The notes below the pieces were generated by a model. The model was given only the letters and a program-made list of their open reading frames with translations. It did no database searches and was not told the DNA's origin. DNA of 64,000 nt from Volvox africanus (lineage: Eukaryota; Chlorophyta; Chlorophyceae; Chlamydomonadales; Volvocaceae), in NCBI GenBank assembly GCA_030268105.1, contig BSDZ01000013.1, positions 849,001-913,000 on the forward strand. The letters are read 5' to 3'. Below are positions 12,001-23,516 of this stretch, one piece after another (the stretch's first letter is position 1; every line of letters starts with the position of its first letter). Made by a program: the position numbers and the translations under genes.

Positions 12001-12922
12001 CACCGTTCGTATACGGCCACTTCAGCTATCGTCAGCTGCTTTTGCTCCTGCTGCGCCTGCTGCGTCAGCTGCGCCTGCTTCTACTGCGCCTGCCACATCC
12101 TCCCCCCCTCCCCCTTTCCCTCTCCCCTTCCGCCACTTCCGCCACTTCCAATGAAACCCAAATCGCTCTTTGCAACTTTGGAGGTCGCGGGCTGGTGGGG
12201 GCTGGGGGAAGGGTTTAAAAGGGGCGGGTATTTGGCTCGCGCACACGCACACGCACTGTTGGGTTTACCTACTCGTCGAAGAATTGCAACCGCTGCTGCA
12301 TGAAGTAAATGTTGTTGACCGCGAAACGGTAAACTTCCGCGACGTTGAATGGGAAGTGGTGGAAGAAGAGAAGCGGGGTGGTACAGTTGGAGAAGACCGG
12401 GCGGCGAACGTCCTCCGATTCCTCCATGTGGTGCCATGGACGCATCAAGGGGAACTGGTAGCGGTTCTTGCCGCTTTTCCATTTATCCCCAATTCCCAAC
12501 ACGGACGGAGTATTCCAAATGATGTCTGTAATGTTGAAGTGCGGTAACCGTGCCTCGCTGGTCCACGGATGATAGCGGCTGTCCTGATAGATGATTACCC
12601 CTTGGTCCAAGCATACATTGCGTAAGATGAGACAATCGAAAATGTTTCCTGCCGGATTTATCTTTGGAATCGGCTTGCTGCATTTTGTGTGCCCGAATGA
12701 CTCCGGGTGCCATTCGCGGCCCCTAAACTTGAAGTGGATGCGAGGAGCTTCCGGCTCGTCATTGTCCGACGGCTGCTCCGTCTGAGTAGACAATTCTGAG
12801 GTACCGGTAATATTTGCCACTTCGTTCAGAGCTTGTGCAACAACGGCGTGCGGACCTAGTAATCGAAGTACAATTGCCACAGCTAGAAGACGGCAACCCA
12901 AACCCATTTCGTAACAACACAT
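9094..12922 (-). CDS. GT61-family glycosyltransferase (DUF563) with repetitive C-terminal tail
   Basis: Likely a Golgi or ER lumenal glycosyltransferase related to plant xylosyltransferases and EOGT. Exons, 5' to 3' on the minus strand: 12922-12273, 11643-11373, 11251-10832, 10371-10111, 9768-9094; phases match and give 758 residues. The N-terminus has a hydrophobic stretch ([20 protein letters not shown]), read as signal peptide or membrane anchor. The family hallmark [19 protein letters not shown] is at about residues 398-416, followed by ELRPYGF. The 629-nt first intron joins FFD to [10 protein letters not shown] in phase, which supports the model. The last exon adds some 220 residues not expected in the family, rich in Ala/Glu/Arg/Gln and ending in three EVVTTAR heptads encoded by a 21-bp repeat. 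ATG 12922 is the first in frame; ATG 12907 is an alternative. Donor sugar and acceptor cannot be told. Confidence 0.87.
9097..9162. repeat. 21-bp tandem repeat, three copies, coding EVVTTAR
   Basis: Three nearly exact 21-bp units (CCCTCGCCGTCGTCACAACCT type) form the last coding bases of the GT61 gene. The unit length is a multiple of three, so copy-number change would keep the frame. Confidence 0.85.
10376..10576. repeat. GGTGAAGG-type minisatellite in a GT61 intron
   Basis: Degenerate units of GGTGAAGGG/GGGGAAGGG run for about 200 bases. Read in the sense of the GT61 transcript this is a C/T-rich tract ending only a few bases before the acceptor of the exon that starts at 10371. Confidence 0.9.
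10577..10638. repeat. Telomere-like TTTAGGG/TTTTAGGG tract inside an intron
   Basis: The stretch contains two adjacent exact TTTAGGG heptamers plus variants with TTTTAGGG and TTTAGGGG, next to the GGTGAAGG minisatellite. TTTAGGG and TTTTAGGG are telomere units of plants and chlamydomonadalean algae. Too short and degenerate to be a chromosome end. Confidence 0.75.
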
Positions 12923-15570
12923 TTAATGTCGGAAAACGGGTCAATCTTGTTATATTCCTCAATTTGGCATTCTGCCGAGATATTTCATTCGCGAAAGCCC
13001 AGTAATAGAAGCCAATGGCTAACACTGCCAGTTAAAGTGACGTACTATGTGATCATGTTAAGAAGAAGGGTCCATGGAAAGGTCCGGGTGAATGACCATC
13101 GCGATTATGAGCGTCGATCTTGCAAATCAGACATCGCGTGGATTGCACATTTAGTAGTAAAATTAAAAAATCACCTTATTAGCGGTTTGTTTATTTTCCA
13201 GATATTTTATGGGAACATACCCATGCATCGCTCGTTGCAGCTAGAGGGGGGGTCCGTTGCAAACGGTTAGAACAATATCGTTTCCAGTTCGCACGTTTCG
13301 CTAATAACATAAATTATATTATTCTCAGAAGCTTGTCTCGTTTGTTTTGATGCTTTGTTGTTTTTGAGATATCGGCAAACGAGTCGGATATTTCGGGCTA
13401 TACCGAAGCTCCCCACCCAAACACAAGTTCGGGAACCGTTCGATATCCGAACCAGGCCACTTACAGAAATTGGACCACACGAATCACATCTAGCCATTTT
13501 CGGCCCGAAGTACCTGAGACTTGGATAATCTTGATTACCAGCTGCAAGAAAATTGTGCGCCACGGCTTCTATTAATCACCAAACTGGATTGATCTGGATT
13601 CACGATTTGCTGGAAGGTTAGCTATAGTCACGTTCGGTCTGGAAGAACTAGGAGAGCAGGTTGCGTCGGGACCTGGTCCTGCAACAGTCTCATAAGGTTC
13701 ATGCGTCTTCTTTTGGGAACCAGAAGGAACTATCTCATAGCAGGAGGACACATGCAATGCGTCTCCGTCGCAACCACTCACGGCGGCGCACGCACTGTTC
13801 AGTCCGCTCACCGACGCTCACCCAAGGCCCCTTGAGCTGGAATGCTGGAATGCGGCTCGAAGCAATGCAGCCGATAACTTGATTGCGGCTGTCGGCACGC
13901 GCGACCTGGCACCCATCCCCTCCTATTGTTATGACGACTCAGCACAAGTCAAATCCTTCGTCAACTGACTGTCGCGCTGAACGAAATGACCCTCATGACA
14001 GCGTCGTGAGAAACCTTTGGGTTTTTCCGAGAAAAGGCATGTACGAGAAAAGGCGTGCTTGGTGTCCCTAAAAGTTCTACTACTGCTCCTGTGTGCACCT
14101 CGCCCCCTCATAACAGCAATAACTCGCAGCCCATCCTAGCAGGCACACTCCAGCCATACTCGTCCTAGGAGGGCAGCAGTGTATCGTAGGTGATGTCCTC
14201 TGGATGGTTGGGCACATGTGGCCCACGTGGCCCATCCTGGGGATTAATAGACGACATAGCCATCTGCCTACAATGGAAAGTAGGCAGGTAGCAGTGGCGT
14301 ATTGGACTAAATGGTCGTTTGAGAATGGTGGTCCACGTGGACGTTTTGGTGTCTCAGCGTCGGCTGCCACGTCATTTTACGACTCATCCGTCGCCGCCTC
14401 TAACGAAATGGATGACGATGATGATAACGATCCGTCTCGGGTCTTGGAGCTGCAGCTGGCGGGGTACGGCTGATCCGGATCCCGGGAATCCATGATAGCG
14501 TCAAATTGTGGATCCAGGGAAGGCTTCCGGCGGGGCACGAAATGTACATTTGTTTAGTGCGGGCCTTATCGGGAGGAAGGTACGGAGCGAGGAGGAACAT
14601 GTTTTGGGCTTAGTTTGCGCGACTCATCAGAGAACCAAAAGCCATCGATATACATGTGCACGATTGGCGTTGTATTGTAACTAGCCTAGAACCAGCCATG
14701 CATACTACGTAGTTAGTGAACACGGAATATTTTAAAAGTATTTAATAACAGGAAAGCGAACAAATAAGGTAGGGTTTGGATAACCCCACATCGCAGTTAT
14801 CAGTTTTTAGCACTGCTGCCAGGAAACAAGTGGAACCATTAGTAATCGGCCGCTTTACGAAACAGCAAACATGCGTTTGCCGATATGATGTCGTCAGCGG
14901 CTGCTCTTCTGACCCTTGGGTCGTTGGAACAAAAGTCAAACAAATAAGGTACGGCTAAGCCCGACCAAGACGTTAGTATATCCACATCTAAAGACGAAAC
15001 CCCAGTTATATGAAATAACCTTGGTAATATTCCGCTTCTTTACTGTCCGCTGTCTGTCGTGGTGTTACAGGACTAAAAAGTCGTGGCCCAATTCCTAGGT
15101 CCCAGCCGTTTGTTAGAAACCAAGGCAGTTCCTTAAAAAGTCTCCGATGAAATGTACAAGTTCAGATGAAAATATATTTCGTATATTAAGTCCATGCTGG
15201 TAAATTTTATCGACCTGCTCTCCATGCAAGGAGTTTAGTTATGAAGACAGGTAACGACGCGCAACGCCGTGATAACGTCGCAGTTTATATCGGATAACGT
15301 CGCGTTAAATGCGGAGTCTGCAGCGCACCCATTATTCCTCTATGACCCAAAATCATATAAGTTCAACTCTGGTTCAAGGGGCAAAGCAGCATGCATCTTA
15401 ATCAATCGGGCTTATCGATACTTTGTTTCTGTTATATCCTTAATGCTTTTCAGTAAATGCTTAAGAGATGCTAATAATCTGTTTATTGTTAATAATCACA
15501 ATTTAACGAACTACTAGTGCAACCGTTTGTAACCAATTCATAATTCCAACGCAAATCAGGATTACGGATT

Positions 15571-15824
15571 TGGCGGCAGCCGCCAGCCGCCATTACTAAC
15601 TATCCTCCTGAAATACCGAGCCTGTCGGTAGTCCATAACCTGTATGGACTGGGCCTTTTACCGACTGAATGGTAAAAGGCGGAACACCTGGTTCCTGGTT
15701 CACTGGTTTTCCGGTTGTCGGAGTGACATCTGACGGTCACACCCGATTCGAGGTCCTACGGCATCCCAAGTACGACTTGATCTTTGATGCTGTATAATCG
15801 GGCTCTGGCACAACAACCGGTGCC
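15571..15824. other. Cascade of seven short perfect hairpins (possible structured RNA or element terminus)
   Basis: Perfect inverted repeats follow one another: 15571-15585 (7-bp arms, 1-nt loop), 15614-15630 (6 bp, loop GCCTG), 15630-15650 (8 bp, loop ACCTG), 15653-15680 (10 bp, loop GACTGAAT), 15681-15695 (5 bp, loop ACCTG), 15723-15740 (5 bp, loop ATCTGACG) and 15807-15824 (5 bp, loop AACAACCG). A 7-bp pair, 15742-15748 with 15796-15802, encloses the segment before the last hairpin. Loops are 5 nt ending in CCTG, or 8 nt, apart from the first. I do not recognise a known RNA. It could be a noncoding RNA, or the terminus of a mobile element. Confidence 0.55.
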
Positions 15825-16683
15825 TTTCGATACCACCCTTCACTGGGTTCCCTATACAACAGTTTCTCGACGACACATACATACACACGCATGTAAGGTA
15901 TATGTGTGTAGGATAGGGGGGTACATCACCCGTGGCCACTAACCTGGCAGTCCCTACCTTCCCCGGTGTTTCGGGGCACCCTCCAGTCTCCCATGCCGAC
16001 TTCTCCGAAATCAGTGGTTTTCCCAGGTTCAGCACCCACCACCAGCATCCAGCGGAATCTGCCGAATCAACTAAGGCGTCAACTCCGCTACTGGTCAGCT
16101 CGCAGGTCACTTTAATTGGGGTCGTCACCGTCCATCGACATGGGGGCACCCTGCCCTTGTATATGTATATGTATATGTGTGTATATCGTGGATGGAATAG
16201 TACGTATCTAAAGCCGGATCCTTAACCTCGCAATCACTACATAGATATGAACAAAACTCAACGAAAGGTAGGCAGGTGGTAGATGGTGGGAAGGACCCGG
16301 CTGCCACAAGACTTCTCAAGGCGAGGTTTGGATTGCCCTCTTACCTAAAGATTGCATTCATTCCTGGAGGGGAGTAAGGATTATTGCGCCAATCGGGCTG
16401 CCTGCAGTATTGCAGATGGCGGTGGGGTCGGGGCCAGAAGTGGCACCTGGGTTGGCCTGCTGCTACAACGCACAGTTTCTGCTAAATCGTTTTACAAACC
16501 AAATTTCCCAATTCTGGTGGCAAAACTATTCCATTGCATTGAATAGGTTCTTACAACAGAGCCGAGGCTGTAAGAGCTGCCGAGGCCCATGCAAGTCAAC
16601 AACGGGCTCCAATTGCACACCGAAAAGCGCTTAATAACGGTCATACGTACGAAAAATGGAAGATTACCTTATATCAGTAATAC

Positions 16684-16800
16684 CCAACCGAACCAAACCG
16701 AACCAACCTAACCCATCCGCATAAAACCGAACTGAACCGAAGCGAATTAACTGAATCGAAACAAACTGAACCAAACCGAACCAAAATAAGCTGAACCAAC
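16684..16800. repeat. Degenerate CCGAACCAAA-type array
   Basis: Short units of the form ACCGAACCAAA/AACTGAACCGAA repeat about a dozen times with substitutions and no fixed period. Intergenic. Confidence 0.7.
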
Positions 16801-17005
16801 AGACCCAAAAGTAGAGGGCTACTTGCGCCACCGCGCATGTGCCAACTGCACTTGTGTTACCGGGCGGGGCCTTATCCTACCATATGCTATGGGAAAAGCA
16901 ACGGGACTTGCGGCACCTCCCAGTCATCTTAGCCACCACCAAAGTACATGTGTTACCACACGTACTAATGCCGATGCTCTTTATGACGATTATCAAGCAA
17001 TAGCC

Positions 17006-20000
17006 TCATACATAGTACGACATGTTATACTCCCAATCAGAGACAAGCACGATCCGGTATCGTGCTTTGCCCTCCACAACCCGCTGCATCGCCTGGTTGA
17101 CCTGTACGACAGTAAACACCAGAGAATAAAGTTTCAGCGAGGGATGGGCAGGGATCCATGATCTCCGTACGGTATATGTACATGTAAATGTGATATGTGA
17201 TATGTGATAAGTGATACGTGATACGTGATATGAGATATGAGATATGAGATACGTGATATGTGATATGTGAGATATGAGATACGTGATATGTGATATGTGA
17301 TATGTGATAAGTGATACGTGATACGTGATATGAGATATGACATATGAGATATGAGATACGTGATATGTGAGATGTGAGATGTGAGATGTGATATGTGAGA
17401 TGTGATATGTGATATGTGAGATGTGAGATGTGATATGTGATAAGCCCACCTGGGACAAGGGCATCGTTTCCACCATCGGCCGCACTCCATGTGTGCCAGC
17501 GAAGTTCAGCATCTCCTGCATATCCGCCCGGCCGCCGACCACACTGCCCGCCACCAGCTTCTGGCCGAAGACCAGGTCCTGCAGCGGCGCGGACGTGACG
17601 GCGCCGCCGCCGGGAATACCCACCTGCGTACGGGTGGGCGCGAGGATGTGTGTGTCTGTGTGTGTCTGTGTGTTCTAGGGACCCAATGTCAATTTGCGGA
17701 AGGAAGGGGGAGAGGGGCCTCACTCCCTCACTCCCTCACTCCCTCACTCCCTCACTCCCTCACTCCCTGACTCCCTGACTCAGACACTCGAAGGTAGAGT
17801 TATATATATGGAAAGGTGGCTCACGAGGACGGAATGTAACGGAATTGGGATTTGGGGTCAATCAGCGGTCGGCAAGTTCAGTTCAATTAATCTACCTTAC
17901 ATAATGACTTACTAAGGAAAGATCCCAGCCTAATTCAGTGTATCAAATCCCACCAGCTCTCCACCAGCCACCTACCCACCCGCTCCCTCACGCCTTGTGA
18001 CAAAATGACACGGGTGCTTCCTTCAAATCTCGCTCCCTCTCCCCAACCACCCCCCACCCCCACCCGCACCCGCACCTGCACCAGTTTGCCTCCGTTCTTC
18101 AGCAACCTGAGCAGCTGTGCGGTGCTGATGTTGACGGAAGCGCAGTTGAGGAGGAGATCGAAATGGCCCTGCGAATGAAGGTACGGCGGGATCGGAGCAC
18201 ACTGGAATGGGGGGAGAGGGGGAGAGGGGGAGAGGGGGAGAGGGGGAGAGGGGGAGAGGGGGAGAGGGGGAGAGGGGGAGAGGGGGAGAGGGGGAGAGGG
18301 GGAGAGGGGGAGAGGGGGAGAGGGGGAGAGGGGGAGAGGGGGAGAGGGGGAGAGGGGGAGAGGGGGAGAGGGGGAGAGGGGGAGAGGGGGAGAGGGGGAG
18401 AGGGGGAGAGGGGGAGAGGGGGAGAGGGGGAGAGGGGGAGAGGGGGAGAGGGGGAGAGGGGGAGAGGGGGAGAGGGGGAGAGGGGGAGAGGGGAGAGGGG
18501 GAGAGGGGGAGAGGAATAGGCATGGTGGAGGGGGATGGTGTGGTGAGAAGGACCGGCGGACTTGAACATGAACCAAATACACACACACGTTATCTGTTTG
18601 TTGGTCCGGCTAGCCATGTTAACAGCTGCTTGAAACTAATATATCACATACGTACGACGGAAAACTAGTTTTAATCCAGTTAGGGATCAGTTCATAAACC
18701 GGTGTACCGTTATTTATAGACCCCAACGTCTCTTTTTTTTACATCTCTTTCGTACGGTTCTGAGCACCTGGAGGCCCTCCCCTCCGACTGCATCATTCCA
18801 TGTACGGAAAGAGTGGGCGCCCAACTGCTTGGACTCAGCCTCCTGCAGGCAGGTATTGCAAGAAAGTATGCCGGTGGTTTGTTGAGGTGGTTGTGGTTAG
18901 TATGGTTAGGTACATGAGGTAGTTAGGTAGTTAGGTAATGAGGTGCACGGGTGCGAGGGGCAAGGCTTCCACATACACACATACACATATACACACATAC
19001 ACAGGGTCCTACCTTGTCCTGGGAGATGTCGAGCGCGGTGACGTCTCCCCCCATCTTGTTGGCGAACTGAAGCGCGAGATGACCGAGACCCCCAATCCCC
19101 AGGACCCCAACTCTGGATCCGGGGACATGCAAATAGCGCCTTGGGGGGAGGGACGGGACGGAAAGGGGATAGGGCGAATACACGAGCAACCTGATGGTAG
19201 TGAGAGAGGTAGAGACGCTGCTTTAAAGCATGGTTTGACCTACCACCGCGATGGTGGAGGACGTCGTCTAGCTCCGTCCAAGGCGGAGAACGGGTGAAAG
19301 GAGGCCGGAAGGCACTTGGGCCGCCACTCTCGCAGTACGACCAATGACAACTACCAGTCAACCGCCTAACCACTCGCGAACTGCCTGTCCTCACTCACCT
19401 CAGTGGCGCATACACGGTGACGCCCGCGCACAGCAGCGGGGCGGCGGAGGCTGAATCCAGGTCATCGGGGATGCGGTACACAAAATCGGAATTCGCACGA
19501 CAAATTTCCTGAAACCCGCCGTGGTTGCCTGGACAAGCCCCCCGTGGGAGAGCACCAGGGGAAGGGGGATTATTTGCCGTACGCGGAAATCCCTAAACCC
19601 AAAGAAAAATACCCAATGAAGGTTTGACCAGATACAACACAGCTTGATGAATCAGTCGAAGCCGAAAGGTAAAGAAACGGTTGGTCAACTCGCCCTTTCG
19701 CCAACCAACTCACTCAAACCCGCCAGCGTCAACAACAACCCATAAAGGCGTATTGTGAGCCTGTCCCTTTCCTCCGTATCCAGCTGCCTCCTCCTCTCTC
19801 GCCCCGCCGTACCCCCTCCTCCCTCCCATATAACCGTTAAAACAGCTTTTCCGGTACGTCCGAACCCTTCCTCTCCCCAACCCCCCCCTCCAAACTCCCA
19901 TCCTTACCCCCCACAATAAGGCCCGTGTAGCCATGCTCGCATATGTTCTCCCGGCCCCGCAGACACGCCGGGCAGCGGCGGCACGAATCCGCAATCCAGC

Positions 20001-21912
20001 CAAGGCCCACCCGATCGCCCGGCCGTACGGAATCAACGGACTCGCCAATTGCCACCACCTCCCCAACCACCTGGAAAACACACACGGGGCGATCCGACAC
20101 GAAATCCTATTGCTTATTACATGTGTCATGTAGAATTACGTATATATATATATATATTTTGTGAACACAACTATGCATGATATATAATTATGTTTATGCA
20201 ACGCACATATATATGTATGTGTATGTTACACATATAACGTATAACTGACTAACGGCCCTCAACTCCAAAGTCCCCACCGCGCCACCAACAACCCCCACCT
20301 CGTGCCCGGGAATGAAGGGGAACTTGGACACGCCCCAATCATCGTCCTGGAGTAACGAATCGGCGCAATGACAGAAAGCGAAGAGGGCGGCAGCACTAGG
20401 ATTCAGTTAATTCAGTTATTCAGTTGTAAAAGGTGTACTTACTCCTTTACAGCTTAGATGCGGCATGAGCTCTGCTGTACAGCCTCCAAGCCGAGTTATA
20501 TACGGTATGGCAATAAGGCCCCTTGGTAGCACGACAGATTGAATTTGTTTAGCTTGTCGGAATCCTCGCACACTCGGCAAGCCGTAGTAAGTCTAAATAC
20601 GGCATGCGAGTGTGTGTTTGTATGGGGAGGGAAGGGGAGAAGGCGAAAAACAAGACCTGGTACTGCATAGGAGTGGAAACCTGCTAAAACTTATGTGTGT
20701 ATATGTGTATGTTTGGGGGTTATGTGGTTTCGAATCATCGGAAGTTAGGATTTGTGGGTTTTAGCGGTTTGTAACCCAAATTGCAAAATGCCAATCCTGA
20801 CAAGCTTAAATAAGCTTTCAAGTATCAGTAGTTTACTATATTATATACCACAATATTAGATCTAAAAGTTATCATGTTAACCCGCCAAAACCGCTAACTG
20901 GCTACATACGTCCCGCACTCGATGCCCTCACCCGCATATGTAAGTCTGTGTGGCACAGACCGTTGTGTGTTACTCGGATGTCCACCTGACGGGCCCGCAG
21001 CCCTCCCGGGGAATGGCTCCAGGGAATTAGGTTGGACTGTACGGCACGGTGCAGTACACGGGAACGGGTTCAGGGGCTAAGGGAGTGCAGCATGCCAGTA
21101 TTGGTCGTCGATGGCACCAAACCAGACAGACAGAGTCCGCTTGGCTTCACAGGCACCAAGTACTATTTGTAGTACATTAAAACATGCTACTATAATATTT
21201 ATGTTATATTCTTTGGTTTATTTCTTAAATGCTATTTTTAGCTTCATAATACGATAGTGTTCATCATTTGTATCTGCACTCACGCACATCACCTGGTTCG
21301 TAACACATGTAACAAAATCATATCTTATTACCTTATGATTACCATATTTCGCATAATTAGTGTTACATTAATGTTATATTATTAATGTTATATTAATGTT
21401 AGTAATGTTATCATCAAAATTAAGCAGAAATATACAATAAATTAATATCACAAAAAGCATATATATCCATATATTCTCTTTTATTTATATATTTTATAAT
21501 CCGTATTTTCAAAGGAAATTTTCATTCTTCAGTAGCTTTTACAGGTCACCACATTCCTTACCCCCTTGTCAATTACCGCCCATCCGCGGCGGTTCGAGAG
21601 ACGCTGCGCCTGGCTGAGACGGAAGGCTTCAGCCTGCTCACGCACCCCGACTGAGAGGTCCGGATTCGTCTCCGAGCCCCCCTCTCGAAAAGCCAGTGGC
21701 GTCACCGCTGCTGCCGCCGCACGGCGACAGCGGAGCCGGTGGCGGTGAGAACCACTGGTTCTCGCCACAGCAATAACAGGACTGGGCATCAGTGGGAGGT
21801 GTGGGATGCCGGGCAGGCAGGCCGTTGCTGCCGGCGAGCGGTGCCGGCCTGCCATGCTGGAGCCGAGCGACCCGCGGGTCAGTGTCGAGACCGCCGTGTA
21901 ACATGGAGCCAT
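17006..21912 (-). CDS. Zinc-dependent alcohol dehydrogenase, cinnamyl-alcohol-dehydrogenase type (MDR superfamily)
   Basis: NAD(P)H-dependent alcohol/aldehyde oxidoreductase. Exons on the minus strand: 21912-21562, 21036-20932, 20346-20299, 20070-19908, 19528-19399, 19139-19013, 18842-18768, 18168-18076, 17623-17450, 17101-17006; all phases fit, 453 residues. The catalytic zinc site is seen as [10 protein letters not shown] (Cys near residue 145) and FPFIPGHE (His/Glu near 167-168). The structural zinc loop has all four Cys in [17 protein letters not shown] (near 198, 201, 204, 212). The Rossmann motif GIGGLG is near 280-285. The family end VNQAMQRVV...RYRIVL is present. The first exon supplies GWAVIDKG, which joins to [10 protein letters not shown] as in the family, but also adds about 105 Arg/Ser/Ala-rich residues that may be a transit peptide. 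The last intron (17102-17449) is 348 nt, in frame and without stops. Substrate unknown. Confidence 0.92.
17188..17441. repeat. GTGATAT/GAGATAT degenerate array inside the last dehydrogenase intron
   Basis: Units GATATGTGATATGTGA, with ACGTGATA and GAGATGT variants, fill most of the 348-nt intron. On the coding strand it reads TATCACATATCACATC and is open in all three frames, with His/Ile/Ser-rich translations. Confidence 0.9.
17718..17781. repeat. CTCACTCC octamer array
   Basis: About seven copies of CTCACTCC, the last ones changed to CTGACTCC, in the dehydrogenase intron between exons 17450-17623 and 18076-18168. Confidence 0.9.
18209..18514. repeat. GGGGGAGA octamer array, about 38 copies
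   Basis: A nearly perfect 8-bp tandem repeat of about 306 bases, with one shorter unit near 18490. It lies in a dehydrogenase intron about 40 bases upstream (in transcript sense) of the acceptor for the exon starting at 18168, where it reads as a very long (TCTCCCCC)n pyrimidine tract. It creates many false open frames. Confidence 0.95.
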
Positions 21913-23516
21913 TCTGTTGTTGGATCGACAAGAGAAGCACCTGTTTGGAATAAAAAATTAAAGGTTTCTGTTCAGAAAGATGAGAAAGGTAGATCGCTTG
22001 AGTCGCAGTAGTAGTATGGTAGTAACGCCTCGACAAATGATATCCTAATGATATCCTGGTTAGGCAAGGAAAACGCGAATACATATACCTCACCTGATAA
22101 TAGAAAGCAGGAAAAATAGGGATAGATGTCTCAAGTGAAATTATGTTTATTATTATGGCTGAAATATAATTGATTTTCTTTCTATTGTGATTGAACGTAT
22201 GGACGTAGGATGATTTTGTGGGGAGGAACTTGAATGACAACGCGTCTGGTCCGTACGAGGACTGTAAGCGACGATGCCAATCCATGCCGAGGAACGATGA
22301 CCGTTTCTTGAACTCTCAATGACGTATTACGACCAACATCATTATTCCGATTAAATAAATATCGATTTTTATACGGAAAGTAATTTGTAATTCTACTGCA
22401 CCGATTTTATCGACGTGTTACAAGACATCGGGATCCATTATTTCATCATCCATCAAAAAGGGGTTGCAAAGATGTTGTATCGAATCGATGTATAGTTATA
22501 TCGAATCAAGTGCATCGCCGCACACGCCGGAGCGTTATCATCTTTGGGAATCGGCTACCTGCCGCCGTAGGCCTAATTAGTATTTACTTGTATGAGGAGA
22601 TTGTTGTCGACTTTCGGTTCAAAGAATGTAAAACGTCATGATACTGGATGTAATAAAAGTTGGGAAAGGGTGTCACGACTGTCATCCCGGACCTCCATGG
22701 ATGCGTTCAGTATTTATCCGAATACTTCTTTATTGTGTGGGAGCTGCGGTCCTGACAAGATCCATATTGAATTAAGCAAGGGACTTCAGTTATAAAGCGC
22801 GGTGCATTATTCCTATATGGGGTTACATTTCCAGCTCCTTCCAGCTAGTCCAGCTAAGGCACTAAGACATACGGCCTTTCGTTGCCTTTGTAAACATCGA
22901 ACTTCTATATGACAGGAGAGGATTGCTTGTGACATAGATGAAAATCCAAAACACTGAAATCTTCTCCAGGGCACAAGATAGATGAGATTCGGGATATCGG
23001 AATCTTGTAACTTTTGGCGCTTCGCTAGTGGTTCTGGAGCCACTGGGTGCAGCCACTGGGTGCAGCTTAGGACCCTGCACCTTGTTTTTCCAGATTCTTA
23101 ACCAATCAGTCTTGGCTTATCAATCTGCTGGGGATGTTTTATTATTTGAGCTTAGATCACTTTGTTCGGCGTTACAATTCGCCCAGTAATAGCAGATGTT
23201 TATAGAGTTGGGCTGTGTAGGACATATTTATCCAGTAATTAATGTAAAACTTTGTGATTTTCAGTGTATCTATTTGAAAGCTTGTGTGTAAATTAGATCA
23301 GCCAAGCCCCAGTCTGTAGATCTGATGAGCCCTATTGATAGGCTGCTCAGTGGTCACAGGTGAGGTGGGAAATTTCCTGCAAAACCAATTTATCATTCTA
23401 TCTCTGGCAGTTCATGTGGTGCAGTATGTCTACGAGCATTTCGCGAAACTGTTCTCTCCAAGTAGATTCTTTCGTCTTTAAGTTCGTGGGCAACTTGATC
23501 TGCTTTGAATAAACAT
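21913..23516. other. Divergent spacer between the dehydrogenase and the membrane-protein gene
   Basis: Presumably holds the 5' regions of both genes, which point away from each other. No TATA box or conserved motif was recognised with confidence, and no gene is supported. Composition is moderately AT-rich. Confidence 0.5.

Larger units (their letters stand above)
12923..17005. other. Spacer between GT61 and the dehydrogenase
   Basis: About 4 kb without a gene I can support. GC is lower and microsatellites fewer than in the gene-bearing parts. It contains the hairpin cascade at 15571-15824 and a degenerate CCGAACCAA array near 16684-16800. The open frames here have no recognisable motif or flanking splice logic. 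Confidence 0.6.

Noticed and set aside
11715..12252. Ala-rich and Glu/Gln-rich frames between the first two GT61 exons
   Set aside because: No acceptor gives the phase needed after exon 1, while direct splicing 12273 to 11643 is in phase and restores family sequence.
15700..16149. Minus-strand frame with ALVDSADSAG, recalling the DSG motif of retropepsin
   Set aside because: The catalytic DSG/DTG pattern is not kept, and no RT, RNase H or LTR is nearby.
18163..18668. Long open frames of Gly-Glu-Arg-Gly or Pro-Leu-Ser-Pro repeats on both strands
   Set aside because: They are translations of the GGGGGAGA array inside a dehydrogenase intron; a period of 8 keeps all frames open by chance.
20299..20400. 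In-frame extension [10 protein letters not shown] upstream of the DDDWGVS exon as the zinc-binding segment
   Set aside because: The true [10 protein letters not shown] segment is on a separate exon at 20932-21036 and joins in phase at 20346.
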